Shown piece after piece: positions 37,001-45,615 of a stretch of DNA of 64,000 nucleotides. Position 1 is the first letter of the stretch. Each line of letters opens with the position of its first letter. A model generated the notes under the pieces. It was given only the letters and a program-made list of their open reading frames with translations. It had not been told where the DNA came from and did no database searches. The stretch is from positions 24,005-88,004 of the forward strand of contig NZ_WJQT01000012.1 in assembly GCF_009659375.1 (NCBI RefSeq). The letters are read 5' to 3'. This DNA is from Fundicoccus ignavus. GTDB taxonomy: Bacteria; Bacillota; Bacilli; Lactobacillales; Aerococcaceae. Position numbers and translations under genes: made by a program.

Positions 37001-38977
37001 CCAGAGGGCGCTACCTTAGTGTCAGGTTCTGTCATTGGTAGATTTTATGGAAATGACAACTGGATGCCAACTAATAATAATAATGAATTTAATTTTGTGG
37101 ACCAACAAAATCCAACGTATACCTTGGTAGGTAATCAATTAACCATTACCATTAAAAATTACCGCTTTGATGCAAGTCTGCCGACGATTGCGATATTATA
37201 TCAATTGGATTTAAAGAATGATCCCGCTTGGAAAGATGTGCAAACAACTGAGAAACAGTATACTAACACTGCTCAGTGGGGAAGTTCTACTGCAACTCAT
37301 GAAACGGATGTTCATCGAACAATTGAAAAATTAACGAAATCAGGTCAACAATTAGATATCAATGGTAATCCTGTTCAATTAAATGCTGACGGAACATTGG
37401 CAGCAGGCGTGGTGCCATCAAATCAAATTAAATACACGGTTGAAATCAATCCGCAAGGGTTGAATTTAAATGCCGGTTCAGATTATTTGACACTAACAGA
37501 TAAACTTTCTGGAGGGGACAGTTACCATCCGATATTAGACTTAAATACGTTGAATTTATATCGTTATGATGCTACTCAACCCGATCATAAAGGCGTTCTG
37601 GTTTCCGAAAGTAACTATTCTTTTAAATATAATGCAGAAACTCACCAATTTGAGATGACCATTCCAGATAGTAAGGGATATATATTAGAGTATGTTTACA
37701 ATATAGACTCAAATTACCTGAATAACACTGCAATTTCTAACAATATTAATTTGATGGGGGAATGGGGTTCAGCGAGTCAAACAACAATGAAAGTTTCTGA
37801 TTCTTCTGCCACTTCAAGTCAACGATTTATTAAAATTTATAAAGTTGATGAAGATAATTATAAAAAGACATTGCCAGGCACCGAATTTAAATTAGAATAT
37901 TATGATAAAACTATAAATAGTTGGAAAGTGAAAACGGAGACTGTCATTGTAAACAGTGAAGGTAATATACTCTGGAATTTATCAGGATTAAATAAGTCAA
38001 TTGATTCAGATGTCTTATATCGATTAACAGAAACGAAACCATTAGTCGGGTATTCTTTACCAATAAAGCCATTTTATTTCATATGGGTTGGATCACATGA
38101 GGATCAAGTTAAATCTAAATTAGATGCAGGGGTTACACAGGCTGAAATTTCAGAAACGGATATCAAATTTTTTGGATATACAGGTGGTATTACCTATGTC
38201 TCAAATAAATACACCAGAGTATCAGCTAAAAAATCATGGGAAGATTCAAATGGTAATCCTTTAGTTAACCCACCAAGCAGCGTAAAGGTGACATTATATC
38301 AACAAAAGCAGCAAGTCGACGGATATAAAGTGACAGTGATATCTCAATCATCTGCAGACTGGTTATCAGATGCTAATAGTAGCAAAGTGGTTGGCACAGT
38401 TTATGTCAATAATAAAACGAATAGTTCGTTAACGATTGGCTTTAATAATATTTTATATACTTCTTACACTGTTAATGGAGTAACTAAAACAATTAGTCCA
38501 GATTATAGCAAGCAACCTACAATGACAATTAATTTGTCTGCTATTACTGGGGATACGACAATATTTATTAACACCTCAAATGACCATATTTCTGGTGTCG
38601 AATTTTCAGGCTACGACCGTGCAGGTACTGTATTTGTTGATCGTGTAGCGATTGAAAGTCAAACTTTAAGTAGTAGCAATAATTGGACGTATAATTGGGA
38701 CGGATTATCCGCAAAAGACAATAATGGTAATCCATTGTACTATACAGTACAAGAAGAACCAATAACTGGTTTTACCACTTCCTATGTTAATAATAGCGGA
38801 ATTCAATCCGGGACAATTAACATTATTAATAGTGCCATTGTACCACCTAAACCGGTTGAATATACATTACCAAGTACGGGTGGAATTGGAACAACAACTT
38901 TATATTTGATTGGAGGGATGTTATTAGTTCTAGCAACGGTTATCAGCTATTACCAAAAAATTAGACGCAAAGACTAA
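34031..38977 (+). CDS. LPXTG pilus tip adhesin
   Basis: Very large surface protein, 1648 residues. A signal peptide (about 1-37, cleavage near IFA-QEEM) is followed by a Ser/Thr/Glu-rich segment (about 38-115). A long stack of adhesin-type beta domains comes next (about 120-1260), with repeated patterns such as VQYQLPDSINI, SGNMMTNNWRTYIVLPEGTL and LVITDTLPEGATLVSGS. Cna_B/SpaA-type domains follow (FIKIYKVDEDNYKKTLPGTE; VSAKKSWEDSNGNPL). The C-terminus is LPSTGGIGTTTLYLIGGM plus a membrane helix and RRKD, a standard sorting signal. Size, position and domains fit a tip adhesin. AGGAGC precedes the ATG. Confidence 0.92.
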   Translation: MKTKISFTLKQKIEKSVTTFLVALLLLNSSSNLIFAQEEMESISSTETEVLVSEPPTEATTFLESTEPDINVEDSFEPVEIITESETTQLSSESLIEDTTESTTETTTVQLQTKDFSSYLSSIKSEQNNQVVSSVQDASQVKLTFDFYMVDAQEDIQRTQYEYQLPKGLLIESTFQGQVVANNNVIGQFKVSTNGIVSIEFLKEASQQRGNFSLVAKVSNDASGQIEKVQFGQLLTLNIELPKDIQEEESNTTTQAETSEIAEFENIATSTKDELTIEENSTIPQLDQEIILEDDLQDLSAYASDFETQSSLIGTQEDSSMIMQSDRMSIESDPSLLLMSALTTAGATDLTSKITSVVVTVNGQVRTTFNDGEMVNIAINYQLAPGDISVEQPVVQYQLPDSINIVASQAGKVFDGTTEVGTYTITQEGLIKITFNESSIQSGVGRDGSIRFSAQASVEEVGDGGKVQFPGNSQPIVIKAPVVDNTDIRTVKTGTINQSKNRIDYKIEVSSDQGTSDMVKIHDGFSWIHNIETLNYDKPSLEVIKINANGNPTTVNLSQTQLTWTDGQNPSFDLANLPKLNANEKYIVTYSANIKANSTGESFYVSNWAYSSSGSKTSGEGENFTWYKNVTKSGWYDQNTGLVTWNIMINQNRQDISGYNINDLIPGTIVGNVTLTNNSYWSETTIPVSGNTLNYTFPTNLTNEQKTSQYTISYQTKPTAGSTQETNVAKMTSPTGTTIQDDAIVGITKREKSLDKSFQSSSMSGNMMTNNWRTYIVLPEGTLTNIIYEDIIQNGHDASGTDLGPNTHFAYASELETDLKQNLVIQIDNNNQYRYNGAVQTALKNGTATNEVTIKVTYYDANGKVVASTDSTTKVQRYIVEVLPLNGFNLVARDLTISNYRTHTDISSVETNGSITSVNKAKYDGLVKEASTTYTKLPELVKEQRIGTSVSYDSNPTTVDLEESNGVLNYRLRLTTTAVKNGDLVITDTLPEGATLVSGSVIGRFYGNDNWMPTNNNNEFNFVDQQNPTYTLVGNQLTITIKNYRFDASLPTIAILYQLDLKNDPAWKDVQTTEKQYTNTAQWGSSTATHETDVHRTIEKLTKSGQQLDINGNPVQLNADGTLAAGVVPSNQIKYTVEINPQGLNLNAGSDYLTLTDKLSGGDSYHPILDLNTLNLYRYDATQPDHKGVLVSESNYSFKYNAETHQFEMTIPDSKGYILEYVYNIDSNYLNNTAISNNINLMGEWGSASQTTMKVSDSSATSSQRFIKIYKVDEDNYKKTLPGTEFKLEYYDKTINSWKVKTETVIVNSEGNILWNLSGLNKSIDSDVLYRLTETKPLVGYSLPIKPFYFIWVGSHEDQVKSKLDAGVTQAEISETDIKFFGYTGGITYVSNKYTRVSAKKSWEDSNGNPLVNPPSSVKVTLYQQKQQVDGYKVTVISQSSADWLSDANSSKVVGTVYVNNKTNSSLTIGFNNILYTSYTVNGVTKTISPDYSKQPTMTINLSAITGDTTIFINTSNDHISGVEFSGYDRAGTVFVDRVAIESQTLSSSNNWTYNWDGLSAKDNNGNPLYYTVQEEPITGFTTSYVNNSGIQSGTINIINSAIVPPKPVEYTLPSTGGIGTTTLYLIGGMLLVLATVISYYQKIRRKD

Positions 38978-39012
38978 AGTTGAGTTTTAAAAAATAGATA
39001 TGGAGAATAGAA

Positions 39013-40461
39013 ATGAAACTAACAAATTATATCAAATCAGCAATGTTACTTGTTTTAACAATGATCTTAGGAGTAAATACCGCTTTTGCTGAAACAACAA
39101 CAAGTAATACTTTAACATTAAAAAATACTGGTGCCACTAATCATACTTTTGAAATTTACCAAGTATTCAAAGGTGATGTAAGTACTGATAGTAAGACTTT
39201 ATCAAATATTCAATGGGGTAATGGCGTTACAAATACTACTGGTATTGCAGAAACTGTAGCTGCAGATTTAACGACAACAAACGCGCAAGCCTTTGCTGAT
39301 AGTTTAACATTAGGTACAGCAACAGCTACGTCAACACTAGTTCCTGCAGGCGGCTCTTATACTTTTTCTAATTTAGATGCAGGTTACTATTTAGTTAAAG
39401 ATGTAGCAGAAACACAAAATGGTGTTGAAAATGGTGCTTCTACATTATACATCTTGAAAGTTGTAGGAACAGTTACTGCTGAAACTAAATTAAGTGTCCC
39501 AACTGTTGAGAAAAAAGTAATGGATGCTAACGATACAACGGGTGAAGCTACAACTTGGGCAGATACAGCTGACCATGATATGGGCGACGAAGTACCTTTC
39601 CAATTAAAGGGTACTTTACCAACGAATTACGCTCAATATACTACTTATAAATATGTATTCCACGATACATTATCAACAGGTTTAACATTTAATGCAGACA
39701 GCGTAAAAGTTTTTGTTGATGGTGCTCAAATTACAACTGGTTATACCGTAGATACTACAAATGGCCTTAACATTACTTTTGCAGATTTAAAACAAATACC
39801 TACTAATTCAGCTAGCAAGATTACAGTTGAATATACCGCAAGATTAAATGAAGAAGCAGTTATTGGTTCACCTGGTAACCCTAACGAAGTATACTTAGAA
39901 TATTCTAATAACCCAAATAATGGTGGGGAAGGTGAAACAGGAAAAACACCAAAAGATAATGTTATTGTATTTACTTATAAAACAATTATAAATAAAGTTG
40001 ACCAAGATAAAAATCCTTTAGAAGGTGCTAAATTTAAATTAGAGAAAAAAGTAGGCGATGAATTTGTAGGAGTAGATAGATTAACAATATCTGAAGATAA
40101 AACAAGTTTTTCATTCAACGGATTAGACGATGGTACTTATCGTTTAACTGAAACAGAAACACCTAATGGGTATAATACGATTGAACCAATCGAGTTCATC
40201 ATTTCAGCAGAACATAGTGATCAAACATTAAGTTTAGGAACAGTAACTGGAACAGATACAAAGGAAGTAAATCCTGCAACTTTCACCTCAGATAATGGAA
40301 CATTAACAACAGACATTGTTAACAAAGCGGGTGTTACTTTACCTTCAACAGGGGGTATGGGTACAACCTTACTATATACAGTAGGTGGAGTTTTATTCTT
40401 AGTTGCAATTGGCTATTATTTATACGACCGTAAAAAAGCATCAGATAAAAAGAATAAATAG
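39013..40461 (+). CDS. Major (backbone) pilin, LPXTG
   Basis: 482 residues. The signal peptide ends NTAFA-ETT. Residues ~30-165 are the first pilin domain. TVEKKVMDANDTTGEATTW is the position of the pilin-type Lys used for subunit cross-linking (no classical YPKN). DEVPFQLKGTLP and YKYVFHDTLSTGLTF mark the isopeptide-forming D2 domain. A Cna_B domain follows with the E-box YRLTETETPNGYN. The sorting signal is LPSTGGMGTTLLYTVGG and the tail is DRKKASDKKNK. It lies between adhesin and class C sortase, the usual place of the backbone subunit. Confidence 0.93.
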   Translation: MKLTNYIKSAMLLVLTMILGVNTAFAETTTSNTLTLKNTGATNHTFEIYQVFKGDVSTDSKTLSNIQWGNGVTNTTGIAETVAADLTTTNAQAFADSLTLGTATATSTLVPAGGSYTFSNLDAGYYLVKDVAETQNGVENGASTLYILKVVGTVTAETKLSVPTVEKKVMDANDTTGEATTWADTADHDMGDEVPFQLKGTLPTNYAQYTTYKYVFHDTLSTGLTFNADSVKVFVDGAQITTGYTVDTTNGLNITFADLKQIPTNSASKITVEYTARLNEEAVIGSPGNPNEVYLEYSNNPNNGGEGETGKTPKDNVIVFTYKTIINKVDQDKNPLEGAKFKLEKKVGDEFVGVDRLTISEDKTSFSFNGLDDGTYRLTETETPNGYNTIEPIEFIISAEHSDQTLSLGTVTGTDTKEVNPATFTSDNGTLTTDIVNKAGVTLPSTGGMGTTLLYTVGGVLFLVAIGYYLYDRKKASDKKNK

Positions 40462-40521
40462 TTAACAGTTTAAAAATGGCGTGGCGTGTCGCCCACGTCA
40501 TTTCATGAAGGGAAGGTATTA

Positions 40522-41367
40522 ATGAAAGTAAGAAAATCAAATATTATCGTATTTTTATTACTGATAATTAGTGCTTCATTATTACTCTATCCTACTGTGA
40601 GTAATTTATGGAATTCAATGCACCAAACCTCTGCTGTGGGATCGTATATTACCAAGACTGAGGATTTGAGTGAAGAACAAAATCAACAATTATATCAACA
40701 AGCACAGGAATATAATAAAAAATTGGTGGGACAAAATTTAGACCGTTTTATCATTGATAAAGATAAAGAAGAAGAATATGACCAGTTACTTCAACTTGAG
40801 GGTACTGAAATTATGTCGATTGTTGACATACCCAAAATTAATCTACGATTACCAATTTATCATGGAACTGATGAAGCTGTCCTTCAAATTGCGATTGGAC
40901 ATATTTTTGGCACTTCACTACCAGTAGGTGGAGAAGGGACGCATACTGTGATCTCAGGTCATACTGGCTTAACATCATCAAAACTCTTTACTGATATTGA
41001 AAAGTTAGAAAAAGGGGATGTCTTTACGATAACAACTTTAGGACACGAAATGACCTATCAAGTTGATAAAATTACGGTGGTTTTGCCAACTGAATTAAAT
41101 GATTTGGCAATTGATCCGAAAGAAGACTTTGTAACCTTACAAACCTGTACTCCATATGGAGTTAATACTCACAGACTATTAGTTAGAGGACATCGTATTG
41201 AATCTGGATCAACTGAGCGTCAAATTTCATCCGATGCAGTAGAAGTTAGCCCATTAATTTCAAATGCAATAGGAATAAGTATCATATTAAGCTTTGTTGG
41301 TATCTTAAGATTAAATGTATGGATTTTTGATAAATTACTTTGTAATAAACATTCAAGAAAATTATAG
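40522..41367 (+). CDS. Class C (pilin-polymerising) sortase
   Basis: 281 residues from ATG 40522 (GGGAAGG upstream). It has an N-terminal membrane segment (IIVFLLLIISASLLLYPTV), the catalytic His in VISGHTGLTSSKLF, Cys in FVTLQTCTPYGVN and Arg in HRLLVRGHR, and a C-terminal membrane segment (SIILSFVGILRLNVWIF) typical of class C. The lid motif is not obvious; a DKDKEEEYDQLL segment precedes the core. It should link pilins through the backbone Lys. It lies 11 bp before the base pilin. Confidence 0.93.
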   Translation: MKVRKSNIIVFLLLIISASLLLYPTVSNLWNSMHQTSAVGSYITKTEDLSEEQNQQLYQQAQEYNKKLVGQNLDRFIIDKDKEEEYDQLLQLEGTEIMSIVDIPKINLRLPIYHGTDEAVLQIAIGHIFGTSLPVGGEGTHTVISGHTGLTSSKLFTDIEKLEKGDVFTITTLGHEMTYQVDKITVVLPTELNDLAIDPKEDFVTLQTCTPYGVNTHRLLVRGHRIESGSTERQISSDAVEVSPLISNAIGISIILSFVGILRLNVWIFDKLLCNKHSRKL

Positions 41368-41378
41368 AGGAACATAAA

Positions 41379-42368
41379 ATGAAAAAACAATTAAAATTAA
41401 TCATCGGTTTTCTCTTTGGATTTGGAATGTTTTTCATGTCAAATACAGTGCTAATTATCAATGCAGAAGCGAGTAATCTTGAACTAGAAGTAATGTATAA
41501 GTTCGATAATGTCCTATTTAATCTTTATCAAATTGGTTCGCTTAGCGACAATGGAACGGTTAATATAGAATCACCATTTCGCAATTATCCGATAAACCTT
41601 TCGGATATAGCAACAATGGATAGCAATCAACAAGCAGCATTACTTCAAACCTTGATAAGTTATGCGGAAAATGATCTGACCTTAGTTCCAAATCAAACGT
41701 CTTTGACTGAAGAAATGCCAATAACCTTATCTGGAAGAAATGAAGGAAGTTCAAAAAAATTTGCGGCTAAATTTACAAATCTACACCAAGGTATTTACCT
41801 TGTAACAGGTGAATCAACCGAAACCATGGAAGGAATCTATCAACCATCAGGAAGTATTGTACTTGTTGACGGTAATAATCAACCATTCATACTACAAGTT
41901 AAATTTTCTTTATTATTGTTAGAAAAAAAAATGAATATAAATGCATTCAAAGTTTGGAAGGATGACAATTATGCTAATCGACCAAAGTCAATTATCCTCG
42001 ATTTAATGAAAGAAAAAGAAATGGTGGATTCAGCGGAATTAAATAATGAGAATCAATGGCAGGTCATTTGGAATGATTTACCTGTAGGAGATTATCAAGT
42101 TATAGAGCGTGATGTGCCGACCGGTTATCAAGTTATGATTGAAAAGGATGGCGATAACTTCCGTATCGAAAACTCGTTGAAAGAGAAACAAGAAGAAACG
42201 ACCATTTCGAATGAAACTACGGTTACAACAGAAAGTATGACAACGACTTCATCCAACGATAATTTGATTCCATTTACAGGTCAAATTTGGTGGCCAATAC
42301 CAGTATTGATGGTTTTATCAATTACCTTTTATATCATTGGTAGTCAAAAAGACGATGAAATGCAATAA
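41379..42368 (+). CDS. Minor (base) pilin with IPFTG anchor
   Basis: 329 residues. The signal peptide (about 1-30, cleavage near INAEA) is followed by a pilin domain with MYKFDNVLFNLYQIG. A Cna_B domain follows (NAFKVWKDDNYANRPKSIIL ... DLPVGDYQVIERDVPTGYQV), then a Thr/Ser-rich stalk. The sorting signal is IPFTGQIWWPIPVLMVLSI with the tail QKDDEMQ. The anchor motif departs from LPXTG at its first residue, and the tail lacks basic residues, as sometimes seen in base pilins handled by a different sortase. It is the last gene of the locus. Confidence 0.88.
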   Translation: MKKQLKLIIGFLFGFGMFFMSNTVLIINAEASNLELEVMYKFDNVLFNLYQIGSLSDNGTVNIESPFRNYPINLSDIATMDSNQQAALLQTLISYAENDLTLVPNQTSLTEEMPITLSGRNEGSSKKFAAKFTNLHQGIYLVTGESTETMEGIYQPSGSIVLVDGNNQPFILQVKFSLLLLEKKMNINAFKVWKDDNYANRPKSIILDLMKEKEMVDSAELNNENQWQVIWNDLPVGDYQVIERDVPTGYQVMIEKDGDNFRIENSLKEKQEETTISNETTVTTESMTTTSSNDNLIPFTGQIWWPIPVLMVLSITFYIIGSQKDDEMQ

Positions 42369-42424
42369 AAAAAATAAGTTGAATTATAAGGCTCTTTGAC
42401 AACTGGTGTTGGTCAGAGAATTGT

Positions 42425-42460
42425 AAATCAAGTTACAGAAATGTAGCTTGATTTTTTTTT
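42425..42460 (+). terminator. Terminator of pilus locus
   Basis: AAATCAAGTTACA / TGTAGCTTGATTT-type stem, GAAA loop and T9 tail. Confidence 0.88.
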
Positions 42461-42535
42461 ATGCTACTAATGTCCTGCTTTCATTTTGATAAATGACAGG
42501 CTTAATCGTCTTCGGCATATGATAAGTTAATAAAA

Positions 42536-42913
42536 ATGACACTCGAATACGTGCTTGTAAATTATAAAAATTGGCACATATTGGTTAAAGCATACGAGGA
42601 TGTAGATGTGATTAAAATATCAGATTTTGGTTTAATAAAAAAAACAAATAGTCAATTAACTAGCATACAAACCGAATTTAAAGGAAGTTTTAATGATCCT
42701 GCTTTAATTACAGATGGGTTTCAATCATATAATATTTTGCATGAAACATATGCACTAACAAGAGTAGTTAGTTTTGTTTTAACTGGAAAAACAAATTTAA
42801 ATAACATTCAAGATAATATATTAAAGAAATTTATAAACAAAGGATTATCTAGCAATAAAGCTGAAAGATTTCAATCAGTAGATGAATTGTTACAAGCAAT
42901 AACCCAGTTATAG
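42536..42913 (+). pseudogene. C-terminal fragment of Ser/Thr protein kinase
   Basis: 125 codons starting inside the catalytic loop region. HILVKAYEDVDVIKISDFGLIKK contains the Mg2+-binding DFG, followed by an activation segment (TEFKGSFNDPAL) and the C-lobe end (FINKGLSSNKAERFQSVDELLQAI). The N-lobe with the ATP-binding Lys and the HRD motif is missing, and the upstream frame does not supply them. It cannot be an active kinase. It sits among other decayed accessory genes. Confidence 0.82.
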
Positions 42914-43020
42914 TTTAAAAACTATTTGCTGTTAATCTATAAGAAGTTATTTAAAATTATAAGTTACTGGAGGAGTAATATTTTTTATCCAGTAGCGTAT
43001 ATTTTCAAATATCAATTTGA

Positions 43021-43066
43021 ACTATCAGGTATTTTGGGAAATATTTTGATCCCTTTACCTGATAGT
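43021..43066. terminator. Inverted repeat between convergent genes
   Basis: Perfect 11-bp arms ACTATCAGGTA / TACCTGATAGT separated by 24 nt, just 3' of the minus-strand gene ending at 43082. No strong T-run. Confidence 0.5.
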
Positions 43067-43081
43067 AATATCTTAAGTACG

Positions 43082-43693
43082 CTAAATGAAATGATTTAAA
43101 TTAGCGAGAATCTGAGCGTCATTTTTTTCTAACGATGGATCATTACTAAAACAAAAACTAATGGTATGATCATTACCTATTATTTCATATAATTCAGGCC
43201 TCAAAATTTTGGTCTTGGTATTGTTTTCTTTAGACCTTCTCTTATTTCCATTATGTCTAATTGTTTTATAGCAGTAAGGTCCACTGTTTTTATTTGAATC
43301 TAATGAAACAGCCAATTTTTGTAATATTTGTTTTTCACCTTCAGATTTTATCTTTGATGGTAAAGGAGGAATAGATTCTCCTAATTGAGTTAAAAAATAC
43401 TCAATTGCGTTACCAAATCTTCCTGTAGGTTGAATATTAAAAAAATCAAAAATTGAACTATCATCAATGAAAAGTCTCAAGCGATTTGCCAAACATTTAA
43501 GAGAACGTTTAATGTTTTGGTAATCATAAAAAATTAATTCTGAAGAGACGAGATTGTTTGAACTCTTAAAATCTAAGTTAACAACAACGATATATCTTTC
43601 TTGGTTAAACTCAAATAAGAAAGAATCAATAATCCAATTATTATCTTTCATATTTTTCACTAAACTTTTCAAGTTTTCCAAAGGTAGCGTCAT
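43082..43693 (-). CDS. Hypothetical protein, DUF6037-like
   Basis: 203 residues, no signal peptide or membrane segment. The N-terminus (LPLENLKSLVKNMKDNNWIIDSFLFEFNQERYIVVVNL) resembles, as I recall it, the DUF6037 family. A basic Asn/Lys-rich segment (HNGNKRRSKENNTKTK) lies near residue 155. Function unknown. ATG 43693 follows AAGAGGA, better than the frame start at 43711. It lies in the accessory island next to the right direct repeat, on the opposite strand from the pilus genes. Confidence 0.6.
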   Translation of the reverse strand: MTLPLENLKSLVKNMKDNNWIIDSFLFEFNQERYIVVVNLDFKSSNNLVSSELIFYDYQNIKRSLKCLANRLRLFIDDSSIFDFFNIQPTGRFGNAIEYFLTQLGESIPPLPSKIKSEGEKQILQKLAVSLDSNKNSGPYCYKTIRHNGNKRRSKENNTKTKILRPELYEIIGNDHTISFCFSNDPSLEKNDAQILANLNHFI

Positions 43694-43873
43694 AATTATT
43701 CCTCTTTTCAATTGTATTAAATGGCTGGAATATCAAATTAGTATGGTGCAACTTGGTGCAATTTAAATCTATTTTCAACTATTTCTATCATTTTCTATCA
43801 ATTTTTCAGTTATAGGAATGTTGATAAGAAGCGATTTGTGTAGTTGATAGATGACCCAATGCACAGCTTGCTA

Positions 43874-44167
43874 TTCTCAAAACGTTAATTATTGGAGTCG
43901 TTGCGAATTCATTCGCTTACGAATACAATATGGGACGGAGATTTCGAAGAAGTCGAGTACCAATCATTTTTCAAAGCAAAGCACTTTCTCAATTGCGAGA
44001 GAGTGCTTTTTTTGTTGAATGGCTAACTTTTGGCTAACCTTTAATAGCCACAGTCTACGACATAAAGATGTCGTGTTACACGCAAATATGTTAATAAAAG
44101 CGACAATAATCAAAGTGATTAAAACAATTTTTTCGCGTATTGAGATTCTTATGCAGGTGCTCCCAAC
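43874..44167 (+). repeat. ~300-bp direct repeat, right copy, with rpsI core
   Basis: Starts with ATTCTCAAAACGTTAATTAT, the end of rpsI (attachment-like copy 3), and runs to GGTGCTCCCAAC. Relative to the left copy it has a ~12-bp deletion after the terminator and scattered substitutions. Confidence 0.85.
43978..44013 (+). terminator. Terminator in right direct repeat
   Basis: Same AAAGCACTTTCTC / GAGAGAGTGCTTT stem as 27419-27454. Confidence 0.85.
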
Positions 44168-44408
44168 CGTCAATTGTCATATCAACCAATGGATTTTTAC
44201 AAAGCAAAGTGTGGTTCATTTTGTCATGACGCTTCTCGCTGACAATATCTCTTCTATTAACAAAAAAATTCTCATCATAATATGAATCATACGCATAAGG
44301 TATAAAAGAGGATGACTTAATAACATTCATAAGTGTTTTTGAATGAAAATGTTTAAAAAAATGTTACAATAGATGTGTTATGAGTAAATAATTATCAGGA
44401 GGATCTAA

Positions 44409-45419
44409 ATGGATTTAGAATTAGGAGTACATGATTTAATTACACTGAATGGTGATGAAAAACCTGAAGCTGCTTACTTACGCACAGCTCAGTTTGTTAA
44501 AGAGATTGAAGCGATGAACTTTAAACGCCATTGGTTCGCTGAGCACCATAATTCGCCAACGCACGCAAGTGTATCACCAGAACTATTAGCAGCTTATATG
44601 TCAGCGATAACGAGCAAACTACGCTTGGGTACGGGCGGTACCATGATTATGCATTACTCTCCGCTTAAGATTGCAGAAGACTTTAAGACCTTGACGGCCC
44701 TTGCCCCTAACCGTATTGATATTGGCTTGGGACGTGCGCCAGGCAGTGGTTCAAATGAAATTGTAGCCTTGGCTCAAGGTAAACCCAATGCATTCGATGA
44801 CCAGTATGACAAGATTGAAGTGATTTTAGACTACTTATTGGATCAAAAAGCAGCAAATTTTTATGGCAATACGAAGGCCGCACCTCTTGGCGTTGAGACT
44901 TTACCGGAACCTTGGATGTTAGGCTCATCGGGTCAGTCGGCGACTAAGGCGGCTGAGATGGGGCTGGGTTATAGCTTTGCGAAATTCTTTGGCTTAGAAA
45001 CGGATCCTGCTGTTTTTGAATTATATCGCAAGCAATTCAAAGCTAGTGAATTCTTCCAAGAACCTACTGTGATGGTGAGTTATCTGGTTGTGATTGCAGA
45101 TTCTGAGGAAGAAGCAAATTATTTAGCAAAACCGATTGAAATGCAACAAATTGCCTTGAGACGTGGTCGAATGATTCGAAATGCTGCTCCAGAAGCCGTC
45201 AAAGATTATGAATTCACACCAGGTGAAGCGGATTATTTAAACAATAACCAAGCAAAACGTTTCATCTTAAAAGGTACACCAGAGAAAGTTCAAAGACTTA
45301 TTGAAGAAGAACAAGCCTTATTAGGGATTAATGAATTGTTAGCTTACTCACCTATTTTTGATCCGCAAAAACGCTTAGACTCTTATAAACACTTAGCAAG
45401 AATGTTTAATAAAATTTGA
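44409..45419 (+). CDS. Luciferase-like (LLM class) flavin oxidoreductase
   Basis: 336 residues forming the TIM-barrel flavin monooxygenase fold. Diagnostic blocks are HRHWFAEHHNSPTHASVSPELLAAYMSAIT-like sequence near residue 38-67, LRLGTGGTMIMHYSPLKIAEDF, NRIDIGLGRAPGS and PWMLGSSGQSATKAAEMGLGYSFAKFF. This is the MsnO8-type subgroup; the substrate is not known. AGGAGG is 6 nt before the ATG. Its 3' end is duplicated at 27641-27736. It appears to be the first chromosomal gene beyond the rpsI-associated island. Confidence 0.9.
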   Translation: MDLELGVHDLITLNGDEKPEAAYLRTAQFVKEIEAMNFKRHWFAEHHNSPTHASVSPELLAAYMSAITSKLRLGTGGTMIMHYSPLKIAEDFKTLTALAPNRIDIGLGRAPGSGSNEIVALAQGKPNAFDDQYDKIEVILDYLLDQKAANFYGNTKAAPLGVETLPEPWMLGSSGQSATKAAEMGLGYSFAKFFGLETDPAVFELYRKQFKASEFFQEPTVMVSYLVVIADSEEEANYLAKPIEMQQIALRRGRMIRNAAPEAVKDYEFTPGEADYLNNNQAKRFILKGTPEKVQRLIEEEQALLGINELLAYSPIFDPQKRLDSYKHLARMFNKI

Positions 45420-45572
45420 GTGATCGGATATGCAGAATCGACTCAACGAGAAGAACTCTTTATACCAGTTGACCCACTTAAGTCAAACGGTCATTTAGTT
45501 TCACTCATCTTAATCGACGATCAATAATGTAAGAATGATAAAATTAATAAGATACCTTATTCAGATACAGAT

Positions 45573-45615
45573 CAAAGCATTTTCTAACTCTATAGAAAAA
45601 TGCTTTGTTTTATTT
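45573..45615 (+). terminator. Terminator of oxidoreductase gene
   Basis: CAAAGCATTTTCTA / TAGAAAAATGCTTTG stem with a T-rich tail. Confidence 0.85.

Larger units (their letters stand above)
43694..44408. other. Island right boundary, non-coding
   Basis: Contains the right copy of the ~300-bp repeat with its rpsI-end core and terminator, then ~240 bp leading to the oxidoreductase gene. Open frames here are not conserved in the left copy. Confidence 0.6.

Noticed and set aside
44019..44330. Small frames on both strands in the right direct repeat
   Set aside because: Neither is preserved in length or frame in the left copy, and indels between copies are not multiples of three.
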